36,124 nt of DNA from a virus, in IMG/VR virus record IMGVR_UViG_3300018719_000039, positions 1 to 36,124 of that record. One strand, written 5' to 3'. Below the pieces are notes generated by a model. It ran no database searches, had not been told where the DNA came from, and saw only the letters and a list, made by a program, of their open reading frames with translations. Below are positions 15,873-24,078 of this stretch, one piece after another. A program made the position numbers and the translations under genes. Positions within the stretch are counted from its first letter, which is position 1, and every line of letters begins with the position of its first letter.

Positions 15873-16961
15873 TTAGGCTGGCACTCCTTGTCTGATCACA
15901 TATACACCTTTACCATCTTCGCGGCGTACACGTCCACCAGCCATTACTAAGGCGGAGTGAACATCACCCTGGTACAAGGCATCATTCAGGTTTTGGAAAA
16001 GCTTTTTATCACCAATTGCAAAGGCAACGGTATTTTTCTGCCAGGCAATTGAACATAAGTTGTCAGAGGCAGCCAGGGCAGAACCCAGGGCTTTGATGGC
16101 ATGTGCATTTGTTGCAGCCAAAACGCTTGCTCTTGTATAGATGTCAAACCCATGAAGCCTACCAACAACACCATTTGCAGCATCTACATATTTAGAGAAG
16201 TCTCTAGCTTGGTTATCGCTTAAGCTGTCGTAGAAGAACTGATACATATTATCATCAATCAATATGCAACGGTCATTTTTAGGCACACCATCAGCATTCA
16301 TACGGATCATTAGATTAGACAAATCTTTAGGATGTAAACCAAGTCGGTTACCTGCTTGTCCTGTGATTGGTCCAACTGTTCTTGTGTCAGCTGCGCCGGG
16401 CCCACCAGTAGTTGCAATGATAGTTGCGTTAGCACCCCATTTGATTAACATGTCATCAGCTACGGTTTCATCTAATGTGCTCATATGATCACCTAGAACT
16501 GAATCCTGCTTATCATAGCTTAGATGAATAGAATCAATATTTGGAATGTGAGTAGGATCGGTGCTATACTCGTCAAGTGCATAAACGATATCAGTATCAG
16601 CTCTACGTACTGCTGTAGCTGGCCATACCGCTCTGTTTTTTACCACATTTGGCTTGCTGCCAGGTTGTGGGATATGCACTATACGACCAGCAAGCACATA
16701 ATTACTGTCATCATAGGCACGCTTCAAAAAGGCATTGTCTTTCCAAAAGCGCTCCATGATATAGTTCGCCCAGGTTTCCAGAACAGTACCATACATGGCA
16801 CCTGCTGGCATTTGGATCAGGGAAGAAACAAAGAACAGGATGACAAATGTTGCCAGGGCAACCATCGGGGAGTCGAAAGCAACACCCATGATCAAGGCGA
16901 AGAGCGAAGCACGCAATAAGCCGTTAGCAAAAGACAGAAATTTTGTGTATTTCATTTTCAA
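15873..16961 (-). CDS. Major capsid protein with hydrophobic N-terminal extension
   Basis: A 362-residue head shell protein. From residue about 55 onward it has the pattern of Bacteroidota Mu-like capsid proteins: LETWANYIMERFWKDNAFLK, VHIPQPGSKPNVVKNR, ATAVRRADTDI, HLSYDKQDSVLGDH and a C-terminal domain with CILIDDNMYQFFYDSL. The HK97 fold is inferred. The first 50 residues instead contain two hydrophobic runs (LLRASLFALIMGVAF and VALATFVILFFVSSLI) that look like membrane helices or a long leader. A later start at Met51 (16811) would remove them. The preceding gene encodes the prohead protease, which could also cleave this leader. It is the expected partner of the scaffold and is followed by two hairpins. 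Confidence 0.8.
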   Translation of the reverse strand: MKMKYTKFLSFANGLLRASLFALIMGVAFDSPMVALATFVILFFVSSLIQMPAGAMYGTVLETWANYIMERFWKDNAFLKRAYDDSNYVLAGRIVHIPQPGSKPNVVKNRAVWPATAVRRADTDIVYALDEYSTDPTHIPNIDSIHLSYDKQDSVLGDHMSTLDETVADDMLIKWGANATIIATTGGPGAADTRTVGPITGQAGNRLGLHPKDLSNLMIRMNADGVPKNDRCILIDDNMYQFFYDSLSDNQARDFSKYVDAANGVVGRLHGFDIYTRASVLAATNAHAIKALGSALAASDNLCSIAWQKNTVAFAIGDKKLFQNLNDALYQGDVHSALVMAGGRVRREDGKGVYVIRQGVPA

Positions 16962-16998
16962 GGATTGAGAATTAAGAAGGTTTTTTCACTTATTGGAT

Positions 16999-17012
16999 AC
17001 CACTTAAGTGGT
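16999..17012. promoter_or_regulatory. Perfect 14-bp palindrome upstream of the capsid gene
   Basis: ACCACTTAAGTGGT is self-complementary over all 14 bases and lies in the 61-base gap between protease/scaffold and capsid. A TTG lies about 6 bases before it and a TATCC after it on the minus strand, which resembles but does not match a Bacteroidota promoter. It may be a binding site for a regulator that boosts capsid transcription. Confidence 0.45.
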
Positions 17013-17022
17013 GATTAAACAA

Positions 17023-18075
17023 TTATTTTGGTTCGCTACCGAAGTACTCTTTATACTTTAATTTGTATTGCTCTGCGCTCAAGGCTTTGAGCTTTTCAAA
17101 TTTGCCTTGCATGTACAGTTCACGTCCGCTCAGCTTTACCAGTTCTTGTAATTCTGCACTTGCTGAATCACCGCCACCAGACAAACGGTTTTCTACACTC
17201 TCATAAGCCTTCATACCATCAATCAAAGCTTTGGTAGTTTCATAGTCAGCTTTTGCCAGCTTGATATAATTTTCACGATCACCGGCAGCCAATTTTTTGC
17301 CATTGATTGCACCATCAACTAAATCAGTGACTTGCTTTTCAGCAGCAGCAGCCTTAAGTGTCTGGTTTTCTGTAGTGAGCGTAGAAACATCACCTTTCAG
17401 CTTTGTTACTTCTGTATCCAGGACAGCAAGCTTGGCACTGTCAGCCATTACCGCAGTCAATTTTGCAGTGATTTCGGCATCAGTAGCCGTTTCAGAAAGG
17501 CCAAGTTTTACGGCCATTAACTTTTTATCCATAGTTGTTGATTGTGGAATTAAGGAAGAGAGAAAAGAAATCACTTCTTCATTTTCATTGTCAGCGTTCA
17601 GTGCTACTTTTTTACCGGCGCTGTTGCGAATAGCTAAAGCATTCTTGCAATTGGGTATATCTACAATTGATGCTTCGAACAATCCCCATTTTGTAATGGT
17701 GGGTCCGATTTGTCCAGGAAGCATTAAAGCTTCTTCATCTGTAGCAGCTATTGGATCAATCCAAACAGAAGCGGCATTGAGATAGCCTTTCTCTACTTTC
17801 TTTTGGATTTTTTGTGCAAAGTCATCATCATCATCAAATTCAGGTTTCGCAAGGAGCTTGTTATTCTCAACCCGGATATCATACCATCTACCAATTGGTA
17901 GCACAACACCTTCTTCTAATGGTTTTGAATAATTGCTTTCAGCGCGTGCATGCATCATTAACATGACAGGGTTCTTCTGGAAAGCTTCAAGTTGGGCACC
18001 AGACATTAAAGCCCGGAAGCCGTACATAACGACGCTTTCATCCAGAAGAACAAAGTCAATGTTAAGTTTTGCCAT
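17023..18075 (-). CDS. Prohead protease fused to scaffold (Mu gpI/Z-like)
   Basis: A 350-residue two-part head maturation protein. The N-terminal part (to about residue 165) matches the caudovirus prohead protease pattern: VVMYGFRALMSGAQLEAF, NPVMLMMHARAE (with the catalytic His of such proteases), PIGRWYDIRVENNKLLAKPEF, and TKWGLFEASIVDIPNCKNA. The C-terminal part (from TTMDKKLMAVKLGLSETATD) is a long Lys/Glu/Ala-rich helix with coiled coil and a basic end, as in scaffolds. Mu makes its scaffold Z from an in-frame internal start in the same way, and an ATG at 17532 (Met of MDKKLMAV) could do so here. I use the ATG at 18075; a TTG at 18120 adds 15 residues without homologous look. Confidence 0.8.
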   Translation of the reverse strand: MAKLNIDFVLLDESVVMYGFRALMSGAQLEAFQKNPVMLMMHARAESNYSKPLEEGVVLPIGRWYDIRVENNKLLAKPEFDDDDDFAQKIQKKVEKGYLNAASVWIDPIAATDEEALMLPGQIGPTITKWGLFEASIVDIPNCKNALAIRNSAGKKVALNADNENEEVISFLSSLIPQSTTMDKKLMAVKLGLSETATDAEITAKLTAVMADSAKLAVLDTEVTKLKGDVSTLTTENQTLKAAAAEKQVTDLVDGAINGKKLAAGDRENYIKLAKADYETTKALIDGMKAYESVENRLSGGGDSASAELQELVKLSGRELYMQGKFEKLKALSAEQYKLKYKEYFGSEPK

Positions 18076-18127
18076 GAGCCGGTAGTTGTGGTTGCAATGA
18101 ATGAGGATGTAAAGTTGCAATCCGGTT

Positions 18128-18150
18128 GAAGCCGCTCCAAACGCGGTTTC
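18128..18150. promoter_or_regulatory. Inverted repeat in the divergent late control region
   Basis: Arms GAAGCCGC (18128-18135) and GCGGTTTC (18143-18150), with one G-T wobble and a 7-base spacer, lie in the 174-base gap between the two divergent late blocks. It could be the site of a late activator for one or both directions. I found no good TAnnTTTG promoter in this gap on either strand. Confidence 0.35.
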
Positions 18151-18249
18151 TATGGCAAGTGTCTAACTGTTGTGGGAATGCGCAAATTCTGACGTGTCAT
18201 TGATTTTGCAGTTTTAAACGGCACGATTGAAGAGGAAATTTGCTACACT

Positions 18250-18735
18250 ATGAAAGCAAAAAGCAAACCAATTGTTACCAAGCCGAAAGCAACAAAAGAA
18301 GAACTGGAACGGAAAAGAAGGTTGGCCTATACCTTATTTGTTGATAATGGCTTTGATCAAAAGGTAATTGCTGAAATAACCGGCATTAGTGAAAATAGTA
18401 TCACTAAATGGAAAAGAGATGGTGGATGGGAAGAGGCCAGGCAGGATGCCAGGTTAGGTACAGAGCAACAACGCCGCAGAATGCTCAAACAGTACAATGA
18501 ATTACTCACTCAAATTGAGAATCGACCTTCGCCTAATAATGTCCCAGATAGTAAAGAAGCTGACATTCTCAATAAGCTGGCTGATGCATCCAAGAAGTTA
18601 CAGACAGAGCTTTCATATGCGCACAAAGCTGAATCCGGAAAACAATTTATTTCTTATGTCCAACAGGTTTATGGTCAAGACAAAGCGGTTGAAGTGGTAG
18701 ACCTGTGGCATGAATTCCTAATGGCAACCGCATGA
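18250..18735 (+). CDS. Terminase small subunit-like HTH protein (Mu gp27-position)
   Basis: A 161-residue protein. Residues about 28-62 form a helix-turn-helix (FDQKVIAEITGISENSITKW, then KRDGGWEEARQDA), which is the DNA-recognition pattern of phage small terminases and DUF1804-type proteins. The remainder is helical (RRMLKQYNELLTQIE; LNKLADASKKLQTELSYAH). The stop overlaps the large subunit start by four bases (ATGA), a common coupling for terminase pairs. It is the first gene of the rightward late block. In a Mu-like phage it would mark packaging start near the phage end. Confidence is good from HTH plus synteny. Confidence 0.75.
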   Translation: MKAKSKPIVTKPKATKEELERKRRLAYTLFVDNGFDQKVIAEITGISENSITKWKRDGGWEEARQDARLGTEQQRRRMLKQYNELLTQIENRPSPNNVPDSKEADILNKLADASKKLQTELSYAHKAESGKQFISYVQQVYGQDKAVEVVDLWHEFLMATA

Positions 18736-20288
18736 GTGTACTTAATACCAAAGCTGCTATACTTGATTGGGAAAAATACCGGGAGGGTATTCGAAAAGGT
18801 ACACCTGTTGACCTTAACGAAACGCCTGAGCAAAAAAAGAAGCGTATAGATGAACTAGAAGCTGACCCCCAAAAATGGAAGCGCTATTATTTTTCAAAAT
18901 TCTTTACAAAGGAATCGGCACCTTTTCACGATAAAGCCACAAAGCGGCTTATAAAAAAGTTTCTTAATAACAAGCATTGGTATGAAGTACGCCACTGGTT
19001 TAGAGGCGCATCAAAAACCACTGTTACGATGATGGATATTCTATACCTGGTAATGACAGGTAAATTAAAAAACATCATTTATACCAGTAGCACCTATGAT
19101 GCAGCTGAACTCTTCCTGGAACGCTATCGAGCACAGTTGGATAGTAACCAACGCTTGATCAATGATTATGGCAAGCAGGAACTGCCAGGCAGCTGGAGCG
19201 CCGGAAGCTTTACTACCAGAAAAGGCGTAAAGTTCTTGGCTATTGGCGCAGGTCAAAGCCCCAGGGGTAATGGTAACGAGGAAATCAGACCAGACTGTAT
19301 TGTGGTTGATGACTTCGATACAGACGAAGAGTGCAGAAACCCAGAGATCATTCAAAAGAAGTGGGACTGGTTTGAGAAGGCTCTATTCTTTACTGTTGAT
19401 ACGGCCAATCCTTATCTGATAATTTGGCTGGGGAATATAATCGCTGAAGACTGTTGTGTAGTGAGGGCTGGTAAAATGGCAGATCACTGCGAAACCATTA
19501 ATATCAGGGATGAAGCCGGGAACTCCACGTGGCCTGCTAAAAATAGCGATGAGGATATCGATTACCAACTGAGTAAGGTAAGTTGGGAAGCTGGTCAGCA
19601 GGAACTATTCAATAATCCGCTTCGCCAGGGACAAACTTTTAAAGAAATCACCTGGGGGAAATGTCCCCCATTGTATAAACTTCCTTTTGCGTTAGTCTAC
19701 TCAGATCCGGCAACCTCCAACAAGGATAAGCCTACCCTGAAATCGAAAGCGCAAAATTCATGTAAAGCGGTAGTGCTAGTAGGCTACTACAACAAAAAAT
19801 ACTATCTCTATAAATGCTATTTGGATAACACAACCAACAGCAATTTTATAGACTGGATGTATGCCACCAGAGATCATGTAGACGAAGCCACTCCGCTTTA
19901 CATTTATATTGAAAACAACTCACTTCAAGACCCATTCTATGAGCAGGTATTCAAACGGCTTATAAAAGAGCGGGGTGACAAAGACCCCAAAGGCGTACTG
20001 CCAGTAATCCCAGATGGTGAAAAGAAAGGTGAAAAGTGGTTTCGTATAGAAGCTGATCTTGAACCCCTATTCAGGCTTGGTGATTTTGTATTTAATATCG
20101 ATGAACAGCATGATCCGCACATGAAACGCATGGCTTCACAGTTCACAACAGCAACACCAAACAGTAAGCTTCTAGATGGCCCGGATGCAGTTCAGGGTGC
20201 AGTGAGTAAAACAAAAGCAAAAATCACGGAATCTACTCCAGGTGGAATGAAGCTAGGTAAACGTCAATTAAATTCAAAACGATACTAA
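18732..20288 (+). CDS. Terminase large subunit
   Basis: A 518-residue packaging motor and nuclease. Seen motifs in order: a deviant Walker A WFRGASKTT (residues 89-97) that is normal for terminases, Walker B CIVVDDFD (about 189-196), a coupling motif IIWLGNI (about 230-236), then the RNase H-like nuclease with D in LVYSDPATS (D325), E in YIYIENNS (E394) and a D in LLDGPDAVQGA near residue 477. It packages DNA by the headful mechanism in Mu-like phages and docks on the portal encoded downstream. Start overlaps the small subunit by four bases. Length is normal for Mu gp28-type enzymes. Confidence 0.85.
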   Translation: MSVLNTKAAILDWEKYREGIRKGTPVDLNETPEQKKKRIDELEADPQKWKRYYFSKFFTKESAPFHDKATKRLIKKFLNNKHWYEVRHWFRGASKTTVTMMDILYLVMTGKLKNIIYTSSTYDAAELFLERYRAQLDSNQRLINDYGKQELPGSWSAGSFTTRKGVKFLAIGAGQSPRGNGNEEIRPDCIVVDDFDTDEECRNPEIIQKKWDWFEKALFFTVDTANPYLIIWLGNIIAEDCCVVRAGKMADHCETINIRDEAGNSTWPAKNSDEDIDYQLSKVSWEAGQQELFNNPLRQGQTFKEITWGKCPPLYKLPFALVYSDPATSNKDKPTLKSKAQNSCKAVVLVGYYNKKYYLYKCYLDNTTNSNFIDWMYATRDHVDEATPLYIYIENNSLQDPFYEQVFKRLIKERGDKDPKGVLPVIPDGEKKGEKWFRIEADLEPLFRLGDFVFNIDEQHDPHMKRMASQFTTATPNSKLLDGPDAVQGAVSKTKAKITESTPGGMKLGKRQLNSKRY

Positions 20289-20289
20289 G

Positions 20290-20376
20290 ATGAGAACGAG
20301 CCTTCATCAGTATATAGCATTTATGCTAATGCTACCATTCCTTTTACTTTTAAAAATATTGACATGGCATTTTTAG
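20290..20376 (+). CDS. Possible 28-residue single-membrane-span peptide
   Basis: The ATG at 20290 lies directly after the terminase stop and opens a short frame, MRTSLHQYIAFM... then LMLPFLLLLKILTW, ending at 20376 and overlapping the start of the next gene by 13 bases. Hydrophobic residues dominate positions 8-25, so it would be a membrane peptide. Tight spacing and overlap fit translational coupling, but no family is known to me and chance is possible. Its presence would explain the 75-base gap before the gp36-like gene. Confidence 0.3.
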   Translation: MRTSLHQYIAFMLMLPFLLLLKILTWHF

Positions 20377-20795
20377 AACCAGGTGATATACTATCACATC
20401 TTTACGAAGGGGTGATCGATGAAATTAACAGAGGCGATGACAGCAAGCTGCTAGAGGCAATTAAAGCAGCTATTGCGGAAGCCAGAGGTTATCTTACTGC
20501 TTATGACCTGGCAGCCATTTTTAGTACAGCTGGTGATGATCGCAACCCGATCTTACTGCTCTATATAAAAGACATTGCAGTATGGCATTATATACAACTG
20601 ACTAACCCAGGAGTAGAAATGCAATTGCGCTTAGATCGCTATGAAAAAGCGATCAAGTGGTTTGAAAAAGTGCAATCCGGAAAAACGAACCCTGACCTTC
20701 CATATCCTACAGAGCCGGTTGATCCACAATCAGGCAGCGTTGAAAATCATATAAAATGGGGCGGCAACAAAAAGCGAGGCAACTACTTTAACTAA
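20364..20795 (+). CDS. Mu gp36-like protein (DUF1320-type)
   Basis: A 143-residue mostly helical protein. It contains AIAEARGYLTAYDLAAIF, a core with LYIKDIAVWHYIQLTNPGVE, then DRYEKAIKWFEKVQSGK, and ends with IKWGGNKKRGNYFN. The WGxNxKRxNxF ending is characteristic of gp36/DUF1320 proteins, which in Mu-like phages are head or head-tail connection proteins. Here it precedes the portal instead of following the capsid gene as in Mu, reflecting the split late layout. The function within the virion is inferred only from the family. Confidence 0.75.
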   Translation: MAFLEPGDILSHLYEGVIDEINRGDDSKLLEAIKAAIAEARGYLTAYDLAAIFSTAGDDRNPILLLYIKDIAVWHYIQLTNPGVEMQLRLDRYEKAIKWFEKVQSGKTNPDLPYPTEPVDPQSGSVENHIKWGGNKKRGNYFN

Positions 20796-20812
20796 CTACA
20801 ATATCCTATCCT

Positions 20813-22132
20813 ATGACAAATGTCAAAAGAGGCACTCTAGAAAACAATCCTGAAAAAGGCATCGTTGTTCAAAATATTTCTATCCGTCCTGTCAACCGTC
20901 AAAGCCAAGACATTGATAAATGGCGCAATGCTATCAGAGCAGCTGAAGCTATAAATGGCACACGGGTTCCACTTTATGATTTATACAATGAGATTCTTTT
21001 AGATGGAGTATTGGAGAATGTTGTCAAAAAACGGGTACTCGGTGTTACCAAAACGAAATTGAAGTTTGTCAACAGTAACGGTGAGGAAGTGCCAGAAATG
21101 ACCAAACTGCTAAAGAAAAAACAGTTCCGAAAGCTTCGGAAGGAAATTCAATTGCAGAAAACATGGGGAATCTCAGTAGTTGAATTGATGAACGATGAAA
21201 AAGGCTTCCGGGTGTATTCTGTACCTCGAAAGCATATACGTCCTAAAGAAGGGCGCATTACCTATGAACAACATGGCGTTGATGGTATTGACTACCGACA
21301 GCCACCAGCAGATAAATTTATCCTGGAAGTAGGGGAATGGGATGACCTTGGCTTATTATTAAAAGCTGCGCCTTATGTAATTTATAAGCGCGGTGGGTTC
21401 GGAGACTGGGCGCAATTTGCTGAAGTTTTTGGTATGCCTTTCCGGGAAGCTCGTTATGATGGATTTAATGATGTAGTCCGCAAACAGCTAGAGATGGCTC
21501 TTGATCAAGCTGGCAGCGCTGCTTATGCTATTCTTCCAAAAGAAGCTGATTTCACCCTTCACCCAACTCCCAATACCCAGGGCAGCGGAGAATTATACAA
21601 TAACCTACGCAGGGCTTGTAATGAGGAACTTTCCATTCTATTCCTGGGACAAACTGAAACCACAACCAAAACAGCCGGTAAGCTTGGCGGTAATGATGAT
21701 ACCCATGAGCAGACAGAAGATGATATCAATGAAGATGATAAGGCAGATGAATTGGCCATCTTTAATGAACAAGTACTACCTATCCTTGCTAACCTAGGTT
21801 TTCCTGTACAAAATGGTGAGTTTGTACATGAGAAACAGGAAAAAGAAGTGCCGGTTAAAGAGAAGATCGATAATGTGATCAAACTGAAGAAAGATTTTGG
21901 TTTGCCTGTTGATGATGACTATGTATATGAAATGAGTGGCGTTCCTAAGCCCTCCAATTATGATCAGCTGAAAAAGGAACAACTGCAACAACAACAGGAA
22001 CCTACTCCAGCTGATAAAAAGAAAAAGAGATCTTCTAATGACCCAGGTGAATCGACAGAGGAAAAATTGGCATGGCTGGACCGGTTCCGTTTAAAGCTTT
22101 CCGATTTTTTCGACCAAGCCCCCAGAAGCTGA
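20813..22132 (+). CDS. Portal protein (Mu gp29-like, DUF935)
   Basis: A 439-residue portal that should form the dodecameric channel at the head vertex. Evidence: KRGGFGDWAQFAEVFGMPFR (about residues 193-212), the family's most conserved segment, an N-terminal domain with RVPLYDLYNEILLDGVLENVVKKRV, and a helical region with LYNNLRRACNEELSILFLGQT. The acidic C-terminal third with Gln-rich linkers and a Lys-rich end (DKKKKRSSN) is typical of portal tails. The MuF gene starts inside its 3' end, overlapping by 61 bases in another frame. Assignment is firm from motif and neighbours. Confidence 0.85.
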   Translation: MTNVKRGTLENNPEKGIVVQNISIRPVNRQSQDIDKWRNAIRAAEAINGTRVPLYDLYNEILLDGVLENVVKKRVLGVTKTKLKFVNSNGEEVPEMTKLLKKKQFRKLRKEIQLQKTWGISVVELMNDEKGFRVYSVPRKHIRPKEGRITYEQHGVDGIDYRQPPADKFILEVGEWDDLGLLLKAAPYVIYKRGGFGDWAQFAEVFGMPFREARYDGFNDVVRKQLEMALDQAGSAAYAILPKEADFTLHPTPNTQGSGELYNNLRRACNEELSILFLGQTETTTKTAGKLGGNDDTHEQTEDDINEDDKADELAIFNEQVLPILANLGFPVQNGEFVHEKQEKEVPVKEKIDNVIKLKKDFGLPVDDDYVYEMSGVPKPSNYDQLKKEQLQQQQEPTPADKKKKRSSNDPGESTEEKLAWLDRFRLKLSDFFDQAPRS

Positions 22133-23448
22133 TAGCAGAAATAAGGGGGCTGCAAGGAGTTTCATTTATTGATACCCAAAACCAGTATAGGTTATTAGGC
22201 TGTGAGTGTGGCCATGATCACTCTAGCGGCTACAAGCTTTCTGCAGGTGATGACCTGGCAAGTGAACTGGTTAGGATAGTAGAAGAAATTTGGGAGCGCA
22301 AAGGCATGCCAAAGCGGATCAGCAAAAAACTGATAGCTTATTATGGTAAGCACCTTTTAAGTGGTGTTGAAAAGGGTTATGGCCAAAAGTTGAGTGAGAT
22401 CGATTATGACACCCCTGATGGTAACATGCTGGAACACCTGGCAAAAAATGTGTATCACTTCTCTGCTGCCAAAACCTACACCCAGCTTCAACAGCTCACC
22501 CAGGCTCTGATAGGGGACGATGGAAAGTTGCGCAATTATAATCAGTTCAAAAAGGCTGCCTTTGACATTAATGACGCCCATGTAAACCAATGGCTAAAAG
22601 CTGAATATGAACTAGCCGTTGGAGGCGCTCAGATGGCATCCAAGTGGATAGATATTACTGGCAATCCGGCAACTACAATTCTGGAATTTGATGTGGTGAT
22701 GGATAGTAAAACCAGCGACATCTGTCGTCCACTTCATGGCATCCGCAGGCTGGTTAGTGATCCTATATTCAAAAAGTATTATCCGCCAAATCATTTTTGG
22801 TGCCGCACTACCATCAGACAACACACCGGGGGCAGCGTAACACCTGATAGCCAGATTGAGCTACCAGAAATACATGAAATGTTTCAGGTTAATCTGGCAG
22901 AAAGAAAAATCATATTTCCTCCTGGTCATTCCTATTGGGTGGGTACACCATCAGCGGTATTGAAAGAAGCCTTGGACCTGATGCCAAATAATAGCTGGCA
23001 CCTGGTGGAAAATAAGACCATCCGCATACATGCTAAAGTTGATACAACAGCTCCAGACTTTGAAAAGGTAATGGAGGTAGCTAGGGATAAAGCAAAAAAT
23101 GGTTCATCTGTTGACTTACTTCCGACATTAAACCATGAAAATGATCCTTTGTATAAAGAATTGTTCAAAGGAGCTAAGCCAGGGAAATGCCCGGATTTAA
23201 AAATTGACAATGAATTTGTTGAGGTAAAGGCACCGAAGAAAAACACAATCAATACCCTGAAGCATAGTATTGATAATGCCAGTAAGCAGGCTGATCATGT
23301 TATTATCCTAAATCCGATACGCAATGATTATAAGGAAATGAAACGCATTGCAAAGGGCCGGTTCAAGGATCATGAAAATTTGAAAATAATAGAGTTCAAA
23401 CAGCAAGGAGCTTATTACCGGTTTACAAGGGAGGGGCAGCTAAAATAA
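22072..23448 (+). CDS. MuF-type head protein with C-terminal PD-ExK/CdiA-CT-like nuclease domain
   Basis: A 458-residue protein. Residues about 80-260 are the MuF (gp30, head morphogenesis) domain, with LKAEYELAVGGAQMAS, DSKTSDICRPLHG and the closing PPNHFWCRTTIRQ, whose Cys residues and PxHxxCR pattern are usual. Residues about 316-458 are a separate domain starting with TIRIHAKVD. It carries a VARDKAKNGSSVDLLPTLNH helix-strand, then GKCPDLKI (P374-D375), FVEVKAPKK (E384, K386) and SKQADHVIILN. PD with ExK is a restriction-nuclease-like core, and the order matches CdiA C-terminal tRNase-type toxins. MuF proteins are packaged in heads and are known carriers of polymorphic toxins. No adjacent immunity gene is evident. 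The start at 22072 overlaps the portal gene by 61 bases. Confidence 0.8.
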   Translation: MAGPVPFKAFRFFRPSPQKLIAEIRGLQGVSFIDTQNQYRLLGCECGHDHSSGYKLSAGDDLASELVRIVEEIWERKGMPKRISKKLIAYYGKHLLSGVEKGYGQKLSEIDYDTPDGNMLEHLAKNVYHFSAAKTYTQLQQLTQALIGDDGKLRNYNQFKKAAFDINDAHVNQWLKAEYELAVGGAQMASKWIDITGNPATTILEFDVVMDSKTSDICRPLHGIRRLVSDPIFKKYYPPNHFWCRTTIRQHTGGSVTPDSQIELPEIHEMFQVNLAERKIIFPPGHSYWVGTPSAVLKEALDLMPNNSWHLVENKTIRIHAKVDTTAPDFEKVMEVARDKAKNGSSVDLLPTLNHENDPLYKELFKGAKPGKCPDLKIDNEFVEVKAPKKNTINTLKHSIDNASKQADHVIILNPIRNDYKEMKRIAKGRFKDHENLKIIEFKQQGAYYRFTREGQLK

Positions 23449-23450
23449 AG

Positions 23451-23470
23451 AGGCAGCCCGAAGGCTGCCT
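23451..23470. promoter_or_regulatory. Hairpin between MuF-nuclease and gpG genes
   Basis: Arms AGGCAGCC (23451-23458) and GGCTGCCT (23463-23470) with loop CGAA, placed in the 72-base gap after the MuF stop. No U-run follows, so it is probably an mRNA-stability or partial termination element. The same arm sequence is found at 15812-15835. Confidence 0.5.
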
Positions 23471-23520
23471 GGCACAATGCCCCGTAGGACTCTGTACCAC
23501 AAATATACATTTTTTAATCA

Positions 23521-24078
23521 ATGGCGCAACGGTTCAACATATCAGACCAGGAAAAACACTTCAGACAGGTTTTGCTGTATGCACCTGGTATGTTGGGTAA
23601 TATGGCCGTTAATTTTTTCCTGGATCGCTTCCGGTACCAGAACTGGCTGGGATCAACAACTGAGGCTTGGCGTCAGCGCCGCACAAATAGCCCAAGAAAC
23701 AGGGGAAGAAGTATTCTGGTACAATCGGGCCGCCTTCGTCGAAGCATTCGAATAACGCGCATTTCTGGCCTTACTGTGACCATTGGCAGCGATGTGCCGT
23801 ATGCAAAGGCACATAATGAAGGCTTCAGGGGAACAGTATCGGTAAAAGCACATAGCCGTAATAAGTACGGTAAAGAAAGGGTGAAGTCTGGCAAATTCAC
23901 AAAATCGGGCAAGGAACGAATGAAAACGATCCAGACCATTACTGCCACTGGCCAGGTTAAAGCACATACCCGCAAAGTGAATATTTTACGTCGTCAATTT
24001 ATGGGAAATAGCCCGGTATTGGAACAGCAAATGAACCGGCGATTGCTGGCTGAATTATTAAAAGGCTTACGAACTTAA
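23521..24078 (+). CDS. Virion morphogenesis protein (Mu gpG-like)
   Basis: A 185-residue basic protein. It shows the gpG-family features: RGRSILVQSGRLRRSIRIT (about residues 61-79), then TVTIGSDVPYAKAHNEGF, and an end rich in Arg/Lys (KVNILRRQFMGNSPVLEQQ). The sequence GRLRRSI...VPYAxxHNxG is highly conserved in phage virion morphogenesis proteins, which act in head-tail joining or tail completion. It follows the MuF gene and precedes the gp37-like gene as in Mu (30-G-...). A long overlapping frame starting at 23477 is a shadow. Confidence 0.8.
   Translation: MAQRFNISDQEKHFRQVLLYAPGMLGNMAVNFFLDRFRYQNWLGSTTEAWRQRRTNSPRNRGRSILVQSGRLRRSIRITRISGLTVTIGSDVPYAKAHNEGFRGTVSVKAHSRNKYGKERVKSGKFTKSGKERMKTIQTITATGQVKAHTRKVNILRRQFMGNSPVLEQQMNRRLLAELLKGLRT

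Noticed and set aside
17297-17785. 162-codon plus-strand frame opposite the protease/scaffold gene
   Set aside because: Shadow of a Ser/Ala-rich coding region, no start context or motif.
18076-18120. TTG-started extension of the protease gene
   Set aside because: The extra 15 residues do not look like the family; the ATG at 18075 begins at the conserved part.
23477-23755. 92-codon frame between MuF and gpG, considered as the missing immunity gene
   Set aside because: It overlaps the gpG gene for most of its length in another frame and carries no fold-like pattern, so it is probably a shadow.
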